A stretch of DNA of 64,000 bases from Alectoria sarmentosa (Eukaryota > Ascomycota > Lecanoromycetes > Lecanorales > Parmeliaceae), in contig WOGZ01000029.1 in NCBI GenBank assembly GCA_009733775.1, forward strand, positions 1-64,000, in the 5' to 3' direction. The notes beneath the pieces are model-generated. The model made no database searches and was not told where the DNA came from. It was given only the letters and a program-made list of their open reading frames with translations. Of this stretch, positions 1 through 12,343 are shown in pieces; within the stretch, counting starts at the first letter, position 1; each line of letters starts with the position of its first letter. Position numbers and translations under genes: made by a program.

Positions 1-889
1 GTAGCAGCGATATTGATAAGGTACGTTGTCCGATGTTGGGGCTACAGTACAAAAAATGTATGGGGGGGGCGACGACGAAAAATGCCAAGACATTCCAATT
101 GGTTTTGAAAACGCTAAATGGTTTTAATACCTACCTAACCTTATTATTCATTCAGCTGATTGACTTTGCCTGACTTTGATCGATTGGACCTCCTTTTCAA
201 GCTTTAACGACTACTCGTACTAGCTACGCACTCTACGGTCCAAGGTCCAATCAGACTGTCGTGGGCAAGGGACAAATTCCCGGTTGAACATGTCAATTTA
301 TTAGTTGCGACTTGGATGTCATTCATCGATCATGTCTGCCCTATTCGCTCGTCTTTGTCCCAATGTAAACATATACGTGTTGGGAAAGGCAAGAAGAAGA
401 AGACGAAAGAAACGAGAGAAAAGAGAAAAGAAATAAGATGGAAATTAGATGCTCCTCATGCAGAAAAGGCCAGCGTGTAAAGAAAGTAGTTTCAAGCCCG
501 CACGAGGCAGGTTTGGCATCGTTTAATAAATTCATGGCCTGAGCCCCTTTTCATACCCATCCATCTTTCTTGGCTGCTTTATCGATTCCTTACCTAATCA
601 TCCCCACACGGATCCTACTTTAGCACGTGGGGCTCGTGGGGGACCTCTTTTGCTCTCCAGCTTGGCTACCTGCCTATCCAATTTCCACCTCTCGCCAACA
701 CAAATTCCTCTATACCCACTCCTCCACAATTATTGACAATAATGGAGAAACCGACTCGACCAAGAGACTGAGCTTCACCACTACTCCTGCTGACATGTCC
801 AAGTATCCTTGGAACAGCGTGACAGGATCCAACGCTCCGAAACCCTCTCAACTTCGACTTGGATCCTCAAAAAATCGGAGACTGGGTAC
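1..889. other. Intergenic, 3' side of kinesin gene
   Basis: No supported gene. The open frames here are short, low in complexity (a purine-rich/pyrimidine-rich tract at about 390-440) and show no recognisable domain. The right part must hold the 3' UTR of the neighbouring minus-strand kinesin gene. Confidence 0.6.
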
Positions 890-3562
890 TCAGTAGTTGG
901 TTTTGAAAGCGTCCATCTCATTCTCATCCATCAAGTCCCACTTTCTTGCCGTCAACTTCCTCATTTTCTTCCCTGGTGTCTTGCCAGGAGACTGTGCCTT
1001 GTACTCGGCTGCATCTGTCAGGCTCATGCTATTGAACTTGAACAGTGCTGCTCCCAGCGCACCGGGTCCGTAGTGCTCGCTAGGACTGGATGGCTGAGGC
1101 TTCCTGGGCGCTTTGGTTGGGGATCGACACTGCATTTCACGCTCAAGAGCTCCGAGCCTGTGACGAAGAGCCTCATTTTCCTTTTCCAGCTCCGCAGTGT
1201 GTATGTCTTGGTCCATGGGGTCTTCGTAGACTGTGCACAATCAGTACGACGGTGGAGAGCGTACAGAAAATCGACTTACTTTGAATACCCTTGGAAAGTA
1301 TCTCCAATTTGCGATCGAGATGCTCGTCGTTTCGATCAGCCTGTATTACTGATCAGTGTTGCTCTCCCATCCAGCTGTCGTGCCTCGTGCTTACCTCTTC
1401 GCCCCAGGCTCCCATCCATCGTCTTCTCTCCTCTTCGGTTCTCCTCTCCATCTCACTCCAGCATTCTTCCCTCACCTGCATCTCAATTTGTTCGGCCTTC
1501 TCTTCGGCCTTTTGCCAATTCTCTTCTGCTTCTTTCCTACGCTCCTCTTGCTCTGTCAATTTCACATTCAGTATCTCGACCTCCTCATTCAGTCTGGCAA
1601 TCTCCAAGAATGCCATTTCCACGATTACTTCGTCTGTGTGCACGGCGGCGGGCAACCCCTGACCACTAGGAGTCCTGCCACCAGTATTGGAAAGGATTGT
1701 ACTCGAGACCGATGGGATGCGAGGAACAGTAACTTCGCGAGCCAGAGCAGAATACCGTAGGATTTGGGAGGTAGCATTGAATTCGTTCAAGGGATCAGCA
1801 GTCACGATCATAATGGCCTTCTGAGCGTTTCGGTGGTGCACGGTATGGGTCGCATGGTGATGAGAGGAGGAGGGGAAGGAGTTGGAAAACAGCAGCTCGG
1901 TCAACTTGCATTGGCGGAAAGGAACCAGAGTAGGCTACGGGGAATTAGCAGTCGTCCCAACATTGAGGCGAAAATTCCTACCTTTGTACCCTCGTTGCTG
2001 TCGCTCTGCATCTGCAAACATTGACCAAGATACATCAAGCTTTCATTGATCTTCCCAGCTTCTGCCAGCGTTGCCCCTGCGGTCCTCGCATTTCTGGCAC
2101 GTTCGGATCCAGCCAAATCAACAATAGTCAGCTGAGAGCCGGTCCATGAATTCGAAATGCCACCTTTTGGCCGCCTCTTCACTTCGACACAGAAGAAGCC
2201 ATGACTCCTCGAGCTGACACTGTTGCTTCCAGTTCCCGCAACCCTCCGCTCCATCAAACCAGTCTCCAAAACTAGCAACGCCTCTTCATAACTTCCACAC
2301 ACTACCTTGCGGAGGCCAGCAACCACTTTCCGATCTGGCGACACTTCGGTTGATTTGAATAGCAAATGCCTTCTACGAAGGTCTTTCTGATTGCTTGGCA
2401 CCGACAAGAGATCAAAGATGCGGTCGTTGTATACCTCGTACATCGAGATCAGGATTGCGTATTCTGCATTCGGCTCAACAGGACACGCCAGATCGCTGAT
2501 GTCTGGGAATTGGGGGAGCGCAGAAGGTCGTTGAGGAAGCTTGCGTTTAGGTACGCTGGGGGTAAAAGCTGGGTCCTGTAAGGTATCACCAAAATGCACT
2601 TTAGCTTGCTTTCTTGTCATCCGAGGAACGGGGGGATTCCAGAAGGGGAGCTGGGACGGGAGAGTGCTCGTTTCATTGGGGTGCCCTGTATTGGGTACAG
2701 ACGCTGCCTTGTCCTCTTTGACGATTGAGCGGTCTGGTTCTTCGGAAGATTGGGTTCCAGCATCGAGACTCAGGATCGACCACTGGCTTCTGGGACCAGT
2801 CGAATGATGGACCTTCAATGAAGAATGGGGGACTTTGAGGGTTGAACGAGAAGGATTGCCTACCATCAAGGGTGTGGGGGCTCTCGAGCGGGACGGTTCT
2901 TGCAGACTGTCTCCGTATACATTGTCGAGGAAACCTGAGGCCGAGAAGATCTGGGCTTCTGAGGCGTCGGCTGCATTCAGAGATGCGATCAACGATGGAT
3001 GGTGCGCTGGATGCAGAGTCTGTGTGTCGATGGAACGGCATAGGAGATCCAGAGACAATTGTGTCAGTCCTCGCTGCGACTTCGATCCTAGAATCGTGTG
3101 ACTCTGTCCGCACATCAGCCGAGAATCTCCCTCCCAAGCTCATCAGCGATGCTGTTCACAAACCTTCCCCGACCCCGTAACCCCCAACGTAGCAATCAAT
3201 CCATCCCTCCCCTCTCCCAACACACCCTCTACTAACGGTACCACGCCTGTCCCTCTGAAAATATCAATCTGCTCCGCCTGCTCTTCAAACACCTTCGTAA
3301 ACGCAAACTTCTCCACTGCTCGCTTCCTGGAGTCGCTGGGCGGGTGTATGGTTATGTGAGTAGGTATGCAATGTCCATTTTCTGCATCTTGAGTAGGGAG
3401 AGTAGGAGGTTCGACAGTGAGATAGCGTTCCGGAGGCGCGAGGAGCGGGTAGAGGGATTGTTGTGTTAGTTGGACGAGCGGGGATGGTGGAGGGCGCAGG
3501 CGGAGGTAGACTTGGAATAGGGAGCTTGGTGAGGATTTCGGGGTAGGGTTTGCGGTTGTCAT
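890..3562 (-). CDS. Kinesin-6-like motor protein
   Basis: Microtubule motor, about 820 residues in five exons: 3562-3164, 3103-1982, 1934-1395, 1340-1280 and 1230-890. The introns have GT-AG ends and keep frame. The motor domain is N-terminal. The P-loop GVTGSGK ends exon 1 and exon 2 resumes with SHTILG. Then come a YEVYNDRIFDLL segment (about residue 355), switch I SSRSH, switch II DLAGSE (about 461), and LVPFRQCKLTELL at the start of exon 3. About 185 residues rich in Ser/Pro are inserted between the P-loop region and YEVYND. A long insertion here is characteristic of the kinesin-6 family (KIF20/KIF23, fission yeast Klp9), which works on the anaphase spindle midzone. After the motor lies a Glu/Arg-rich coiled coil, then a basic tail containing KLTARKWDLMDENEM. 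The family call rests on the insertion and could be wrong; the kinesin call is secure. Confidence 0.88.
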
Positions 3563-3998
3563 GATGGTTGGGTATTTTATTGTGGCTTTGAAAGAGTTTT
3601 GGCGGAGTTCGTACTGAGTAGAGGATAGCTCGAAAGAAGTTTGTTTACATTTTCATTCCACGCGGCAACCAGTTGCTAGGCACTTTCTTGGCACCTCGAC
3701 CACTTCATTTCAGTACTTGAGGCATAGGGCAATCGCTATACCATTTTTTAGAGCAAGAGATAGATTATGTCCATATCTATACACTGTCTGAGCTGTTCTA
3801 AGATCAAGCTGGGGCTTATACTAGGGTTCAATCCCCATGGGCCGGCGTACCGCCCAAAGGGCCACGACTGTTTGCACACTGGCAAATGCTACCTTGTCTT
3901 CCTGTTTTCCAAGCAAAAGCTCAGGGCCCATTCCACGTCACCTGGACATTGCGCACAGACTTGCGCTGATTGTCGTTGCGCGAATCTAGTATAGCGGT
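3563..3998. other. Intergenic, 5' side of kinesin gene
   Basis: Promoter side of the kinesin gene. I see no gene. A tRNA B-box-like string near 3826 lacks the rest of a cloverleaf. Confidence 0.5.
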
Positions 3999-6900
3999 CT
4001 AATCAGTACTCGCTGAGGTCGATAACCTGAGTGCGTCCCATCGTCCTCGGCAATGGCCTCTCCGGAATGACAGCGTCAGTCCGTGCCTCACTGACCGCAG
4101 TTCAACACATTCTTTGTACTCGTTACCCAGAAGCTGCCTCAAAGCATCATGTCCGATGGCTGCTAACAATTCTTCGGCCTTGGCACAGCGGCTCAACCAA
4201 GCCGCATGGCTTCCCAGGCTTCATTCAATGTCTTTGTCACTTTAACGGTAAGGGGAGCGTGGCGGTTATGATAGTATCGCAACGGAAATAGCGTGAATGT
4301 TTTACAAGGATTTGACGTTCGACATGATCTCTTCGTTGGCCTGTGGTCGTGAGGTCCTAGGGTTGCCGGCTTGGGTGGCGCAGGAACTCATTAAGGTCCC
4401 AGCAATCTTGACATTGACCGGAGCCACATCCAGCGATCAAACAAGTCTAGTTGGCAGGACGAGGAGGTTCCATCCTTACGTATTCGATGATGAACAGCGC
4501 CACGATGTACTGAAAGAGTTTTTGGTAGTCTTGCGTTGTGAAAGGGACACTATTTTGCTCCATGATTTGACGCAAGGTCTGGAGGAAAGGCACAAAATGA
4601 CATCCAATGTCCGATCATCAGCTTTGCTGGCTTCCGAAGCAATCCTGTTCAGCAAGTACGTTTCCTCTTCTTTGAGATCCTATTCAAGGCAACAACCGAT
4701 GAGACGAGCAATGCCTCTTCCTGCAAGAAGCCATCGAGATATGTGATCCTGTCCTACAGAAGTGGCAGATGTCCGTGCGATCTTCCATCGTTTGGCAAAA
4801 ATATTGCTTGTTTCAATGGTGAACGCGGGGATCATCACAGAAAAGACCTCTCGAAGCGCGAGATGCACGGAAGTCCGCGGCGAACGGTAAATGGGACGCA
4901 TGTCTCTTTGCGAATGGAATGACCTTACAAGATTAGCTTGATTCCAGATTCTAAATGCAACTTACCCGTTCATGAGAAGGGCTCTGCCGTACTTCTTGCC
5001 AATGGAAATCAACGCTCTGCCTTTTATTTCTTCAACGATATCCAATGTCTTTAGGGCTCCTCCAAATCTGTCCTGTGCCCACTGGTCCAGAAGAGTCTCT
5101 TCTTTCGAAGTCTCCCATGGGGTATCGCGATAGCCTGATACAATGCTTTCTAGGACCAGATTCTTCTCGTGGATCGTGGGGATCTGGCGTAACGCTAGGT
5201 TCAATCTGAGCTGACCGTCAGCTGCAATGATGCTTACATCCAAATAGAAGGTCTTAACCATATTTGTATTTGTCCAGGGTGAAGCGGTCAAGATAACTAC
5301 CGATCTCTCGCCACAGTGCAGGAGAAATCTTTGTCCGACACTCGATCATAGCTCCGCGAACTAAGGTACTATTCTCCAGTATCATAGTGGCGCACAGCCT
5401 CTAGTGCCCGCGCGATCTTGGGATTTTCATGATCATATAGGTCCGCGGTAAGCTGGATTTTATCAGTGCGACATGATTGCATGTTGTCGATCGCACGGGC
5501 ACATACAATGTCCAGCTCCTTTCTTAGTTCCTCTGTAGACTGTTGAAGCGTGCCACCCGCTGTATTAGTGCCGTTATGCGGAATAACGTTTTCAGGGTTT
5601 CCCAGTAAGTTTGAGAGACGATCTATCCTACTTTGAAGGTCCTCAGGGCTAGTACTCTTGGCCAAGAAATTCAGGCGCTGAGACGCGGGCAGCAACACGA
5701 AGACCCAGTCCTTGAATGCCGCATATTCTCATCCGAGGGCGATTCCACCTCCTCCCACGGGTCCGAGGGTTCTGGCGTGTCATATTCACTAAGGTTAGCG
5801 CCCCTTTTTTCGAACCAGTCTTCCAGGAAGAGTCTCTTTTCCAATCATGACTTCTTCTCCAATAAACATACGCCCATCAAGATCGGTAATCTCATGAGGT
5901 TCCACAGTAGTATATGACTCCTCGTCGTTCACGACGACGTCGTCGTCAATGGAGGTCGTCAGCCTCGCCAGGTAAACAAATATTTCCTTCTCAGTACACT
6001 GCCGCTGAAGGAGAACGCTTTGTGTTTATCGGCGTCTTTGAGAGACGCGCAACACAACGGTCACGCTTGTATTCCTCCAGCTCGTCGTCGTCAAGAATGT
6101 ATACCAGCGGAACAGGGCCCTTCTGTCTTTGAGAAAGCGTGGTCCATTGGCTCAGTAGATCCCGAAACACGTTGATCTGCTGGGACAGGTGAGATGCAGA
6201 ATGCCTTCCCGAATTGCTCCTGTGGACCGTCTGGGACTGATGGAGATCGTACATCAATCGAAGTCGGTATCCAGAAGTAACGGGCTCAGATTCCACTTGC
6301 ACGTCCGAGTACCTTGTCCACAGTCAATCGCTTCGAAACCCGTGAAGAGAAGGGAGGACACTTGCACGAATCATGCGACAACGATTCATTAAACTCCGAA
6401 GTTGGGGCAATTGAAAAGCGGTTTGTTTCGTTCCCGTACGTGAGCTCAATGTCTCCACCTTCGCGATGAGATGACTATAGAGAGGATCAGCAGAAAACAG
6501 GGGTAAGGCGGGGAGCCGAAAAGCTACCAGAACAATGGCCATCGATCCAATGACATCGAATGCTTTGCTCGATCTGTGGCAGCAAGTTCAGTCAATGTTT
6601 TCCCCTCATGCATAATCTGGTGTGCATACTCTGCTTGGACGGCGGAACCCCTGCTCTTGTCATCAAATAAAAATCCTCGGAGAGAAAGATGAACATTGCC
6701 GATATCAAAAGGCTTGGTAGCATTTGATACCGCGCTGAACGAAGGTATGCCACACCGGATTCCGTATTTCAAACTGACCAGGGCTCGACTCGTGAGCCAG
6801 GCTATCAGTATTTCCGGAAGGTTGCTCTGAGAAGTCTGCCGCTTGATTCTCAATGGGTCATGTGCCGACAGTGGAAGGCCGACAATGCCATCCTCGTTGA

Positions 6901-7155
6901 GATAGAGCCCAGGTATTGGAGAATTGATGAGTATGGGGCCGTGGGCAGACCAAGTCCGCGCTTCTTGTATGCCGTCTAGGTGGTTGATCCAAGAAGCTTC
7001 ACATCATCCATGCTGGCACCTTCCGATTCATGGCTTGACGAGGACACCTCAACGTCGTCAGAATTTTGACCGTACTCAGACTGCTTTGGCCAGGAATCCG
7101 TCGTACGTTATAGTCTCATGTTTTCAGCTTTATCCTCTCCATATTGAAATGACAT
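3999..7155 (-). pseudogene. Decayed 2OG-Fe(II) oxygenase-family gene
   Basis: Pieces of one large fungal protein of the 2OG-Fe(II) (prolyl 4-hydroxylase-like) family lie in order on the minus strand but not in one frame. An ATG near 7154 reads about 15 codons to a TAA. The same frame then resumes (YGQNSDDVEV, near 7065) and stops just before WINHLDG, which continues in another frame as INSPIPGLYLNEDGIVGLPL, a typical family N-terminus. Further down, PVTSGYRLRLMYDLH (about 6285) and PLVYILDD (about 6120) match the family core, but the metal-ligand His expected just before PVTSGYR is replaced (DVQVESEPVTSGYR). Another frame break lies near 5370. The C-terminal half still has spliceable introns (about 5275-5235 and 4965-4925), so decay may be recent, or these may be alternative exons. 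A helical segment ending near 3999 (LLAAIGHDALRQLLGNEYKE) could be the original C-terminus. It could also be a badly assembled functional gene. Confidence 0.55.
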
Positions 7156-7507
7156 GATTGCGCAGTAATGATCGTAGTACTTGTGTTAGAGAATACACCT
7201 TAGACAGCGGATACTTGGTTAGACTGGATTGGACTAGGACCAGCATATAACACGACTGTTTCTTGTAGTGTAAGACTGACCTTTGGGCCTTGCCATGACA
7301 GGGTATAGCTTGATCGTAGGTTCAACAACGTCAATTTTGACAGCAGAGCGCATGAAAATATTGGGTATGAAGAGCACGTTCGCATAGACAAGAGAAAAGC
7401 GCGCTCGTGAAAAAAAAATATGGCGACGCGTGAGTCTTGCATTACTCGTGGATCCAACTCTGGTTCTCTCTGCTCTATGTGTGTACAGTTTGCAATAAGA
7501 GATAAGG
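7156..7507. other. Intergenic
   Basis: Lies between the decayed oxygenase gene and a possible small plus-strand gene. No coding signal I trust. Confidence 0.4.
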
Positions 7508-7831
7508 GTGGCCGAGCTCACTCAGGAGTCAGAACGATCACCCCGACGATTTGGGAAGATGAGTGATGAGATTCCCCAATATACATATGCATACCCCACT
7601 CTGATCGGCTATTTTAAGCGAGAGCCTTTTGAGCAGGACATACTCTACGGTAAGGATATCACATCAAAAACGCATTTTGCTAACCTCACGTATTTAACAG
7701 GGCATGGAGAATCACCCACCAACGGGATTCATAGGCAGGATACAATCTACATTCGATCACGGCTGCACAATTCTGGAAAAATCCGTGCCCCCCGTCAATC
7801 ACTTAACCCGATGCGCGCACGTCGCTGGTGA
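7508..7831 (+). CDS. Possible small hypothetical gene with one intron
   Basis: A short frame holds a textbook intron: donor GTAAGG at about 7650, branch TGCTAACC and acceptor TTAACAG at about 7700, 51 bases long. Because 51 is a multiple of three, the intron also reads open. Spliced, it would encode up to 90 residues, or 73 from the second ATG at 7559, including PQYTYAYPTLIGYFKREPF before the intron and DTIYIRSRLHNSGK after it. A further GTGAGT directly follows the last codons, so the gene may continue. I recognise no family. The support is the intron signals only. Confidence 0.3.
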   Translation: MAELTQESERSPRRFGKMSDEIPQYTYAYPTLIGYFKREPFEQDILYGKDITSKTHFANLTYLTGHGESPTNGIHRQDTIYIRSRLHNSGKIRAPRQSLNPMRARRW

Positions 7832-8176
7832 GTGTATGGGCAAAAGAGTATGATCTATGGGAACAAACCTTCAATTTGATCATGTTCTTCGTTGCGATTT
7901 ATAATCAGTTATCCCGTCACGAGACAGAATCTATTGATCAAATTCACTCTAGAGATGCTATGCAGTGTGGTATAAGCATTCATAAGCCAAACATGTATCC
8001 AAAAAAACGTTCGACAACACCATGCAATGTCATGCTAGCTCGCTCGAACGCTCAAACGCAACTTCAAAATGCTGGCAATAATACAGTAGTACAAAACTAG
8101 TCATACACCGACTCAAAAGGCCGGGACTGCATCGATTTCCGCTGTTGTGACATCCAGGCTTGCGGGGCCTTTCGTA
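7832..8176. other. Intergenic
   Basis: Between the tail of the possible small gene and the stop codon of the minus-strand areA GATA-like gene. Nothing recognised. Confidence 0.4.
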
Positions 8177-9788
8177 TCAGTGTTCCTGACCTGCGGACCG
8201 ACTCTTCTCCCTCTCGAGCAGGAGCGTAAGCTGGCTCTTTGTCCTCGGTAAAGGTTGAGAAGCATCGGCTGGCGATTCAGGCCCTGCGGCAGCAGGGGCT
8301 TTGAGCGCGACTATCTCATTTTTGAAAGCCTCCTTGCCCCTATTCCCACCGGCAGTGGATGTGCCTTGGCCTGTATCTAGCATGCCCGTGGCTTGGAACG
8401 AGGCAGCTGTTGGCACGGCAGCGCTAGATTTGCGTGCAAGAGAAGACATGTTAGTGAAGGATCGGTTCGAGGATCGTGTCTTGTCCACAAATTTAGACCT
8501 GAAATCGGGATCTACAAGTGGCTTATTAGCGTTGGTGTTGGCTATCTCTTCGGCATTTGTAGGTCCTGAACCGGAGTTCGTAGAAGGCTCTTGTGCCCAC
8601 GCATCCTCACCGCCAAAGTCTTCTGCCGTTTCCTCGCTGGATGGTGGACTAGGGGACGACTGCTCACGGTACTTCGAAGGGTGCGGGCTTGCGGCTCGTA
8701 AGCGTCTTGCTGATGACGGTTGCACTTCTTGGCTGGAACTATCAGCGGTGTTCGTATAAGAAGGCTTCATACTCCGAGCCAAGTTTGGTGAAGATGAACT
8801 TCTCGGAGGGGCATCTTTCGAGGCACCAAAGGAGGCAGCTTGCGATGACCTTTGCCGCATGACATGAGGCCTTCTCTTACTCGCTCTGGTACTGGCCACG
8901 ACTATAGGGTTCTTCCTGCTGGATCGTTGACTGCTTTCGCCAGACAGACGACCACCGGATGATCGTGAGACAGTAGAAACTTTGGGAATTGACACCGTGA
9001 CCTCCTCATTGAAGCGTGTCGAAGTCGATCTACGGGTAGATTTTCCGACGAGGGGGACAAGTGGGTCTGTAGGCGTGGGATCATCGTCGAAGGTGATAGC
9101 CTCCTCACTCCCAGCAGCTACAGCAGACCATAATTCTTGAGAAGCCGGAGACAAGACGGAAGAGCTCTTTGACGATGAGCTAGAGCTCGAACCTACCTTC
9201 TTGAGTATAGGTGGTGGCCGAGCGGTTGATGTTTGCCTGTTCTCCTTTGGCTCATTGGTGGCTTCCGGAGACCTTTCAGAGGGACTTTGGGGCGTTGGCG
9301 TGACCGAAATATCCTCCGACTCATCTTCACTTTGCACAGGCCCAGCCTTGGTCGAGGCTGGCGAGCTTAATATCGCATTTTCGGTAGAGGTAGTCGAGCC
9401 GGCTTCTATGTCATAATTGCCCAGGCTTCTTGAGGATCGTGGTGATGGCGTTGGTGTGGTTCTGATGTAACCGCCCTCGCTTATGCTATTAAATTGCTTT
9501 TCTATCTGTGCACCACTTAAACGCTCCCGTACACGCCCGCTCATGGCAATCCTCCAGAAAAAATTCTTGAGTCTTCGGCCCACGTTTTCTGCAATGGCTG
9601 CATTGCCTGACGAGTAGACTAGCAAAGGACACTGTTAGTAGTCTCGTGAGTCGGAAGCGTGGCTCAGGTGGCAGCATACTTCGCCACAATTTCAGAGTAT
9701 CCTCAGCTTCGAGTCTCGCAACCTCTTCTATGCCCACTGTGACGCCCTTCTTGTTGCTGACCAGACCCTCTGGCAACCCTCCAGCCAT
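8177..9788 (-). CDS. areA GATA-like (DUF1752) domain protein
   Basis: Two exons, 9788-9680 and 9618-8177, about 516 residues. The intron has donor GTATGC, branch ACTAACAG and acceptor GCTAG, and joins DTLKLWR to IYSSGNAAIAENVGRRLKNFFWRI. This matches the short 'nitrogen regulatory protein areA, GATA-like' domain (DUF1752), whose signature is LWR-Y followed by a R-L-N-FWRI helix (about residues 29-65). The rest is Ser/Pro-rich and basic, with a LTLLLEREKSRS segment near the C-terminus; it is predicted to be disordered. There is no GATA zinc finger, so it is not areA itself; related fungal proteins are poorly characterised and presumed regulatory. The start at 9788 is the first ATG in frame with the domain after upstream stops. 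Confidence 0.75.
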
Positions 9789-10968
9789 CTCGGGCACAGC
9801 AAAGTGAAGCCTGTCATGGAAGGACCGTGAGTGGACAGTGTATGACTGGGCAAAATGATGGCAGAGACGGGAACGGTACGCTAAAGAAAGCGCAAACTCT
9901 TTAAAGTAAGTAGGTAGGTAAGTGTACAATGGATAGAGAAGAGAATTGTATATGGAAACAGGTATACATGCAAACGATGCAACACTTGATCGGAGCTGGA
10001 CTTGGCAAGGAGAGCAAGGGGGATTCTTCTACTTCTTTGTACGTAAATTTCCCAAAGGCTCGTTCAGGTTGGGGAAGAGATAAAGTAGGAGGACAAGTCA
10101 ACTGTGACTCCTACATACTCCGTGTCCCTCGCAATAAATTACTTAGTCGGTCCCAGCACTCTGGTCATGTTTGGAGGTACTAGTACCTGCACTACTTGGC
10201 CATGAGAAACGCTGAGGAGCCTGACCCAAGAGGAAATTTAAACTAAAGCCGATCAAAATCCCTGGCTTTAATTACTTGCTTTACGTAACGTACTAGTACC
10301 TCAAGCCTGTCGCATCGAATCCTTTCCGCACAATCTCCACCCAACTAAGTACCTAAGTAGCTACTCGTACTCGTAGACTCGTACAACAAAAGATCGGCGC
10401 CAACTCCAATCTCAATACCGCATGTACCCAACCTCGATCAGATCGTCTACTATCGACTTGCAGCACGTGGCGAAGCGTGACATCCACATCCTAGCATACA
10501 CATCTAAATACACCATCTGATTTGCCTCGTAGCAAGATGGAATATCTAATAAGTCACCATTCTCTTTCCTCTTGGCTCATTCACAACCATCCACCACCAC
10601 CACCACCACCACAACTGCCTTCCAAGCCGCCTTTGTCTTCTTGACGTGGCACTGCGCCTCCAAATTGTTTCACAGGATTCAACATGTCGTATCGAGCTTC
10701 TACCCGCCAGGCACCTGGACCTCGTGACCAGGCGCAATTGACAACAGGCGGCAGTTGAGATTTGCACCGCTTGGGGCATGATGTGGCGAAAGTGTTCCAT
10801 CAAGGCCTGAACATTTACCGACAAGTACCTTTTCCGTTCCCGTGACCTCAGCGTGACCTCAGCGTGCAGTTTTCAGGGCCATTATCTGGAAGAATTCCTG
10901 GGAAAAAAGCCCAGGCCTGAAGTTGCGAGATTTCGAAATCTCCTGGTCCATGTGGCAACAGATCTTGC

Positions 10969-11003
<35 letters not shown>

Positions 11004-12343
11004 GAATGTGGAATGGCCGGGAGGGCATGCATACGTTGCAACACACGCTACCTTCATTTAACCGCTGTATGTCATGTTCAGTCCGAAATCTTCATGGCAG
11101 CCGTCTATATTGCTGGCAGGGGCGTAGCATCAAGTTTTCGGAAGGCAGACGCGTACGTATACTGATTTCTCCTCGCCTTTCTTCATGGTAACACCTGGGT
11201 CTGTAGCGTATGCGTGGGATAAGACCACACGCCGTCCATACGTTCAGGTTCAAGCTCTTCCTTCTTGATTTGCAAGAAGATGGGCTGCTTGCAGGACGTG
11301 TTTGACTCGCATTCATAGCTGTCGAAATGCTTAGCCATCGGCATGTCCGACCCGAGTGAAGGTGACATGGAGGATGGTAGGACCCAGTAATGTCGTTTGT
11401 CCGTACATTCCGAAGTCAATTGGCTACGAGTAATGAGTATGCTGGGTTCGTTTCAAGTTTCGAAAGTGTTGTCGCAAGGTCTACTGCTTCGATACCATCT
11501 CTGCCATAGAGTAGGACTACGTGGCTCCCAGAAAGCCCCGGGAAGGAAATGCACGAGTCTTGCTCCATTCAAGTGGCCAAATGAATCAATGCACTAAGGT
11601 ATGCGGCAATAATGTATGCTTAATTATTATGTCACTATGTGCATAAGTATAGTACCACTCTTCACTATGAGTACGATATCTGGTAGTACGAACCTCATTG
11701 CCATTCCAGATGTATAGAATCTTCATCTTCTCTTCTATTCTTTTCCATCCTCTCCTCATCAACATATTAGCAAGGGAAAGAAAGGAAAGGTTACCAGCGT
11801 CGTATGATTGAAGTTCTTTGATACTGGTCAGTGCCCCTTTCATCCATTCGAGAAAGGGGAGACCACTGATTAAGGTACACTTGGAAGTCTGCCATTAGTT
11901 CGAGCTTCTCAATCTTACATTCCATTGTGCCACTTTCCCAATCGCACTTTTATCCAGCCATTGGGCGTAAACTTCAATACGGACATCTTTCGATATGAAA
12001 GACGGGCAGACTGAATATGCCTTTGAGCTCCGTCCACCATCAAACAAAAGGGCAACAGCCACCGAGGCTGCTTGAATTTATCTCTTCTTCAGCAGAATAA
12101 AGACGGTCGTCTTCGTGATGCGTCTATTTTTGGTCTTTGTTCACTGCAAGCGTACATTCCCATCCCCGTTAAAAGGAATGTATTGCAACCGTCCCCTCGA
12201 CGACCTCTTCTACCTCCATCTCTGTCGACCTACTTCTTCTTCCCACACTTTCTTTAAAGATTATATTTCACTGAAGAACATTGCCTCGATTTTCTAAACT
12301 CATAACAACGTACCAGAGACCCTCGAGGCCAAAAAAAACAAAA
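9789..12343. other. Long gene-poor region
   Basis: About 2.5 kb between the 5' end of the areA GATA-like gene and the CFEM gene. Frames are short and show no domain. It contains a (CAC)n run near 10580-10615 and a GCTT microsatellite near 10971-11003. The last few hundred bases, CT-rich, are the likely CFEM promoter and 5' UTR. Confidence 0.5.
10970..11003. repeat. (GCTT)8 microsatellite
   Basis: Eight uninterrupted GCTT units in intergenic DNA. Frames across it (runs of CLLA or KQAS) are artefacts of the repeat. Confidence 0.95.

Noticed and set aside
809..1669. 286-residue open frame on the plus strand
   Set aside because: Antisense to the kinesin exons; crosses their introns and shows no domain.
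3820..3840. tRNA-like B box (GGGTTCAATCCCC)
   Set aside because: No matching acceptor, D or anticodon stems at the right distances; the T stem pairs only partly.
10853..11191. Frames crossing the GCTT microsatellite
   Set aside because: Open only because the repeat lacks stops; no coding features outside it.
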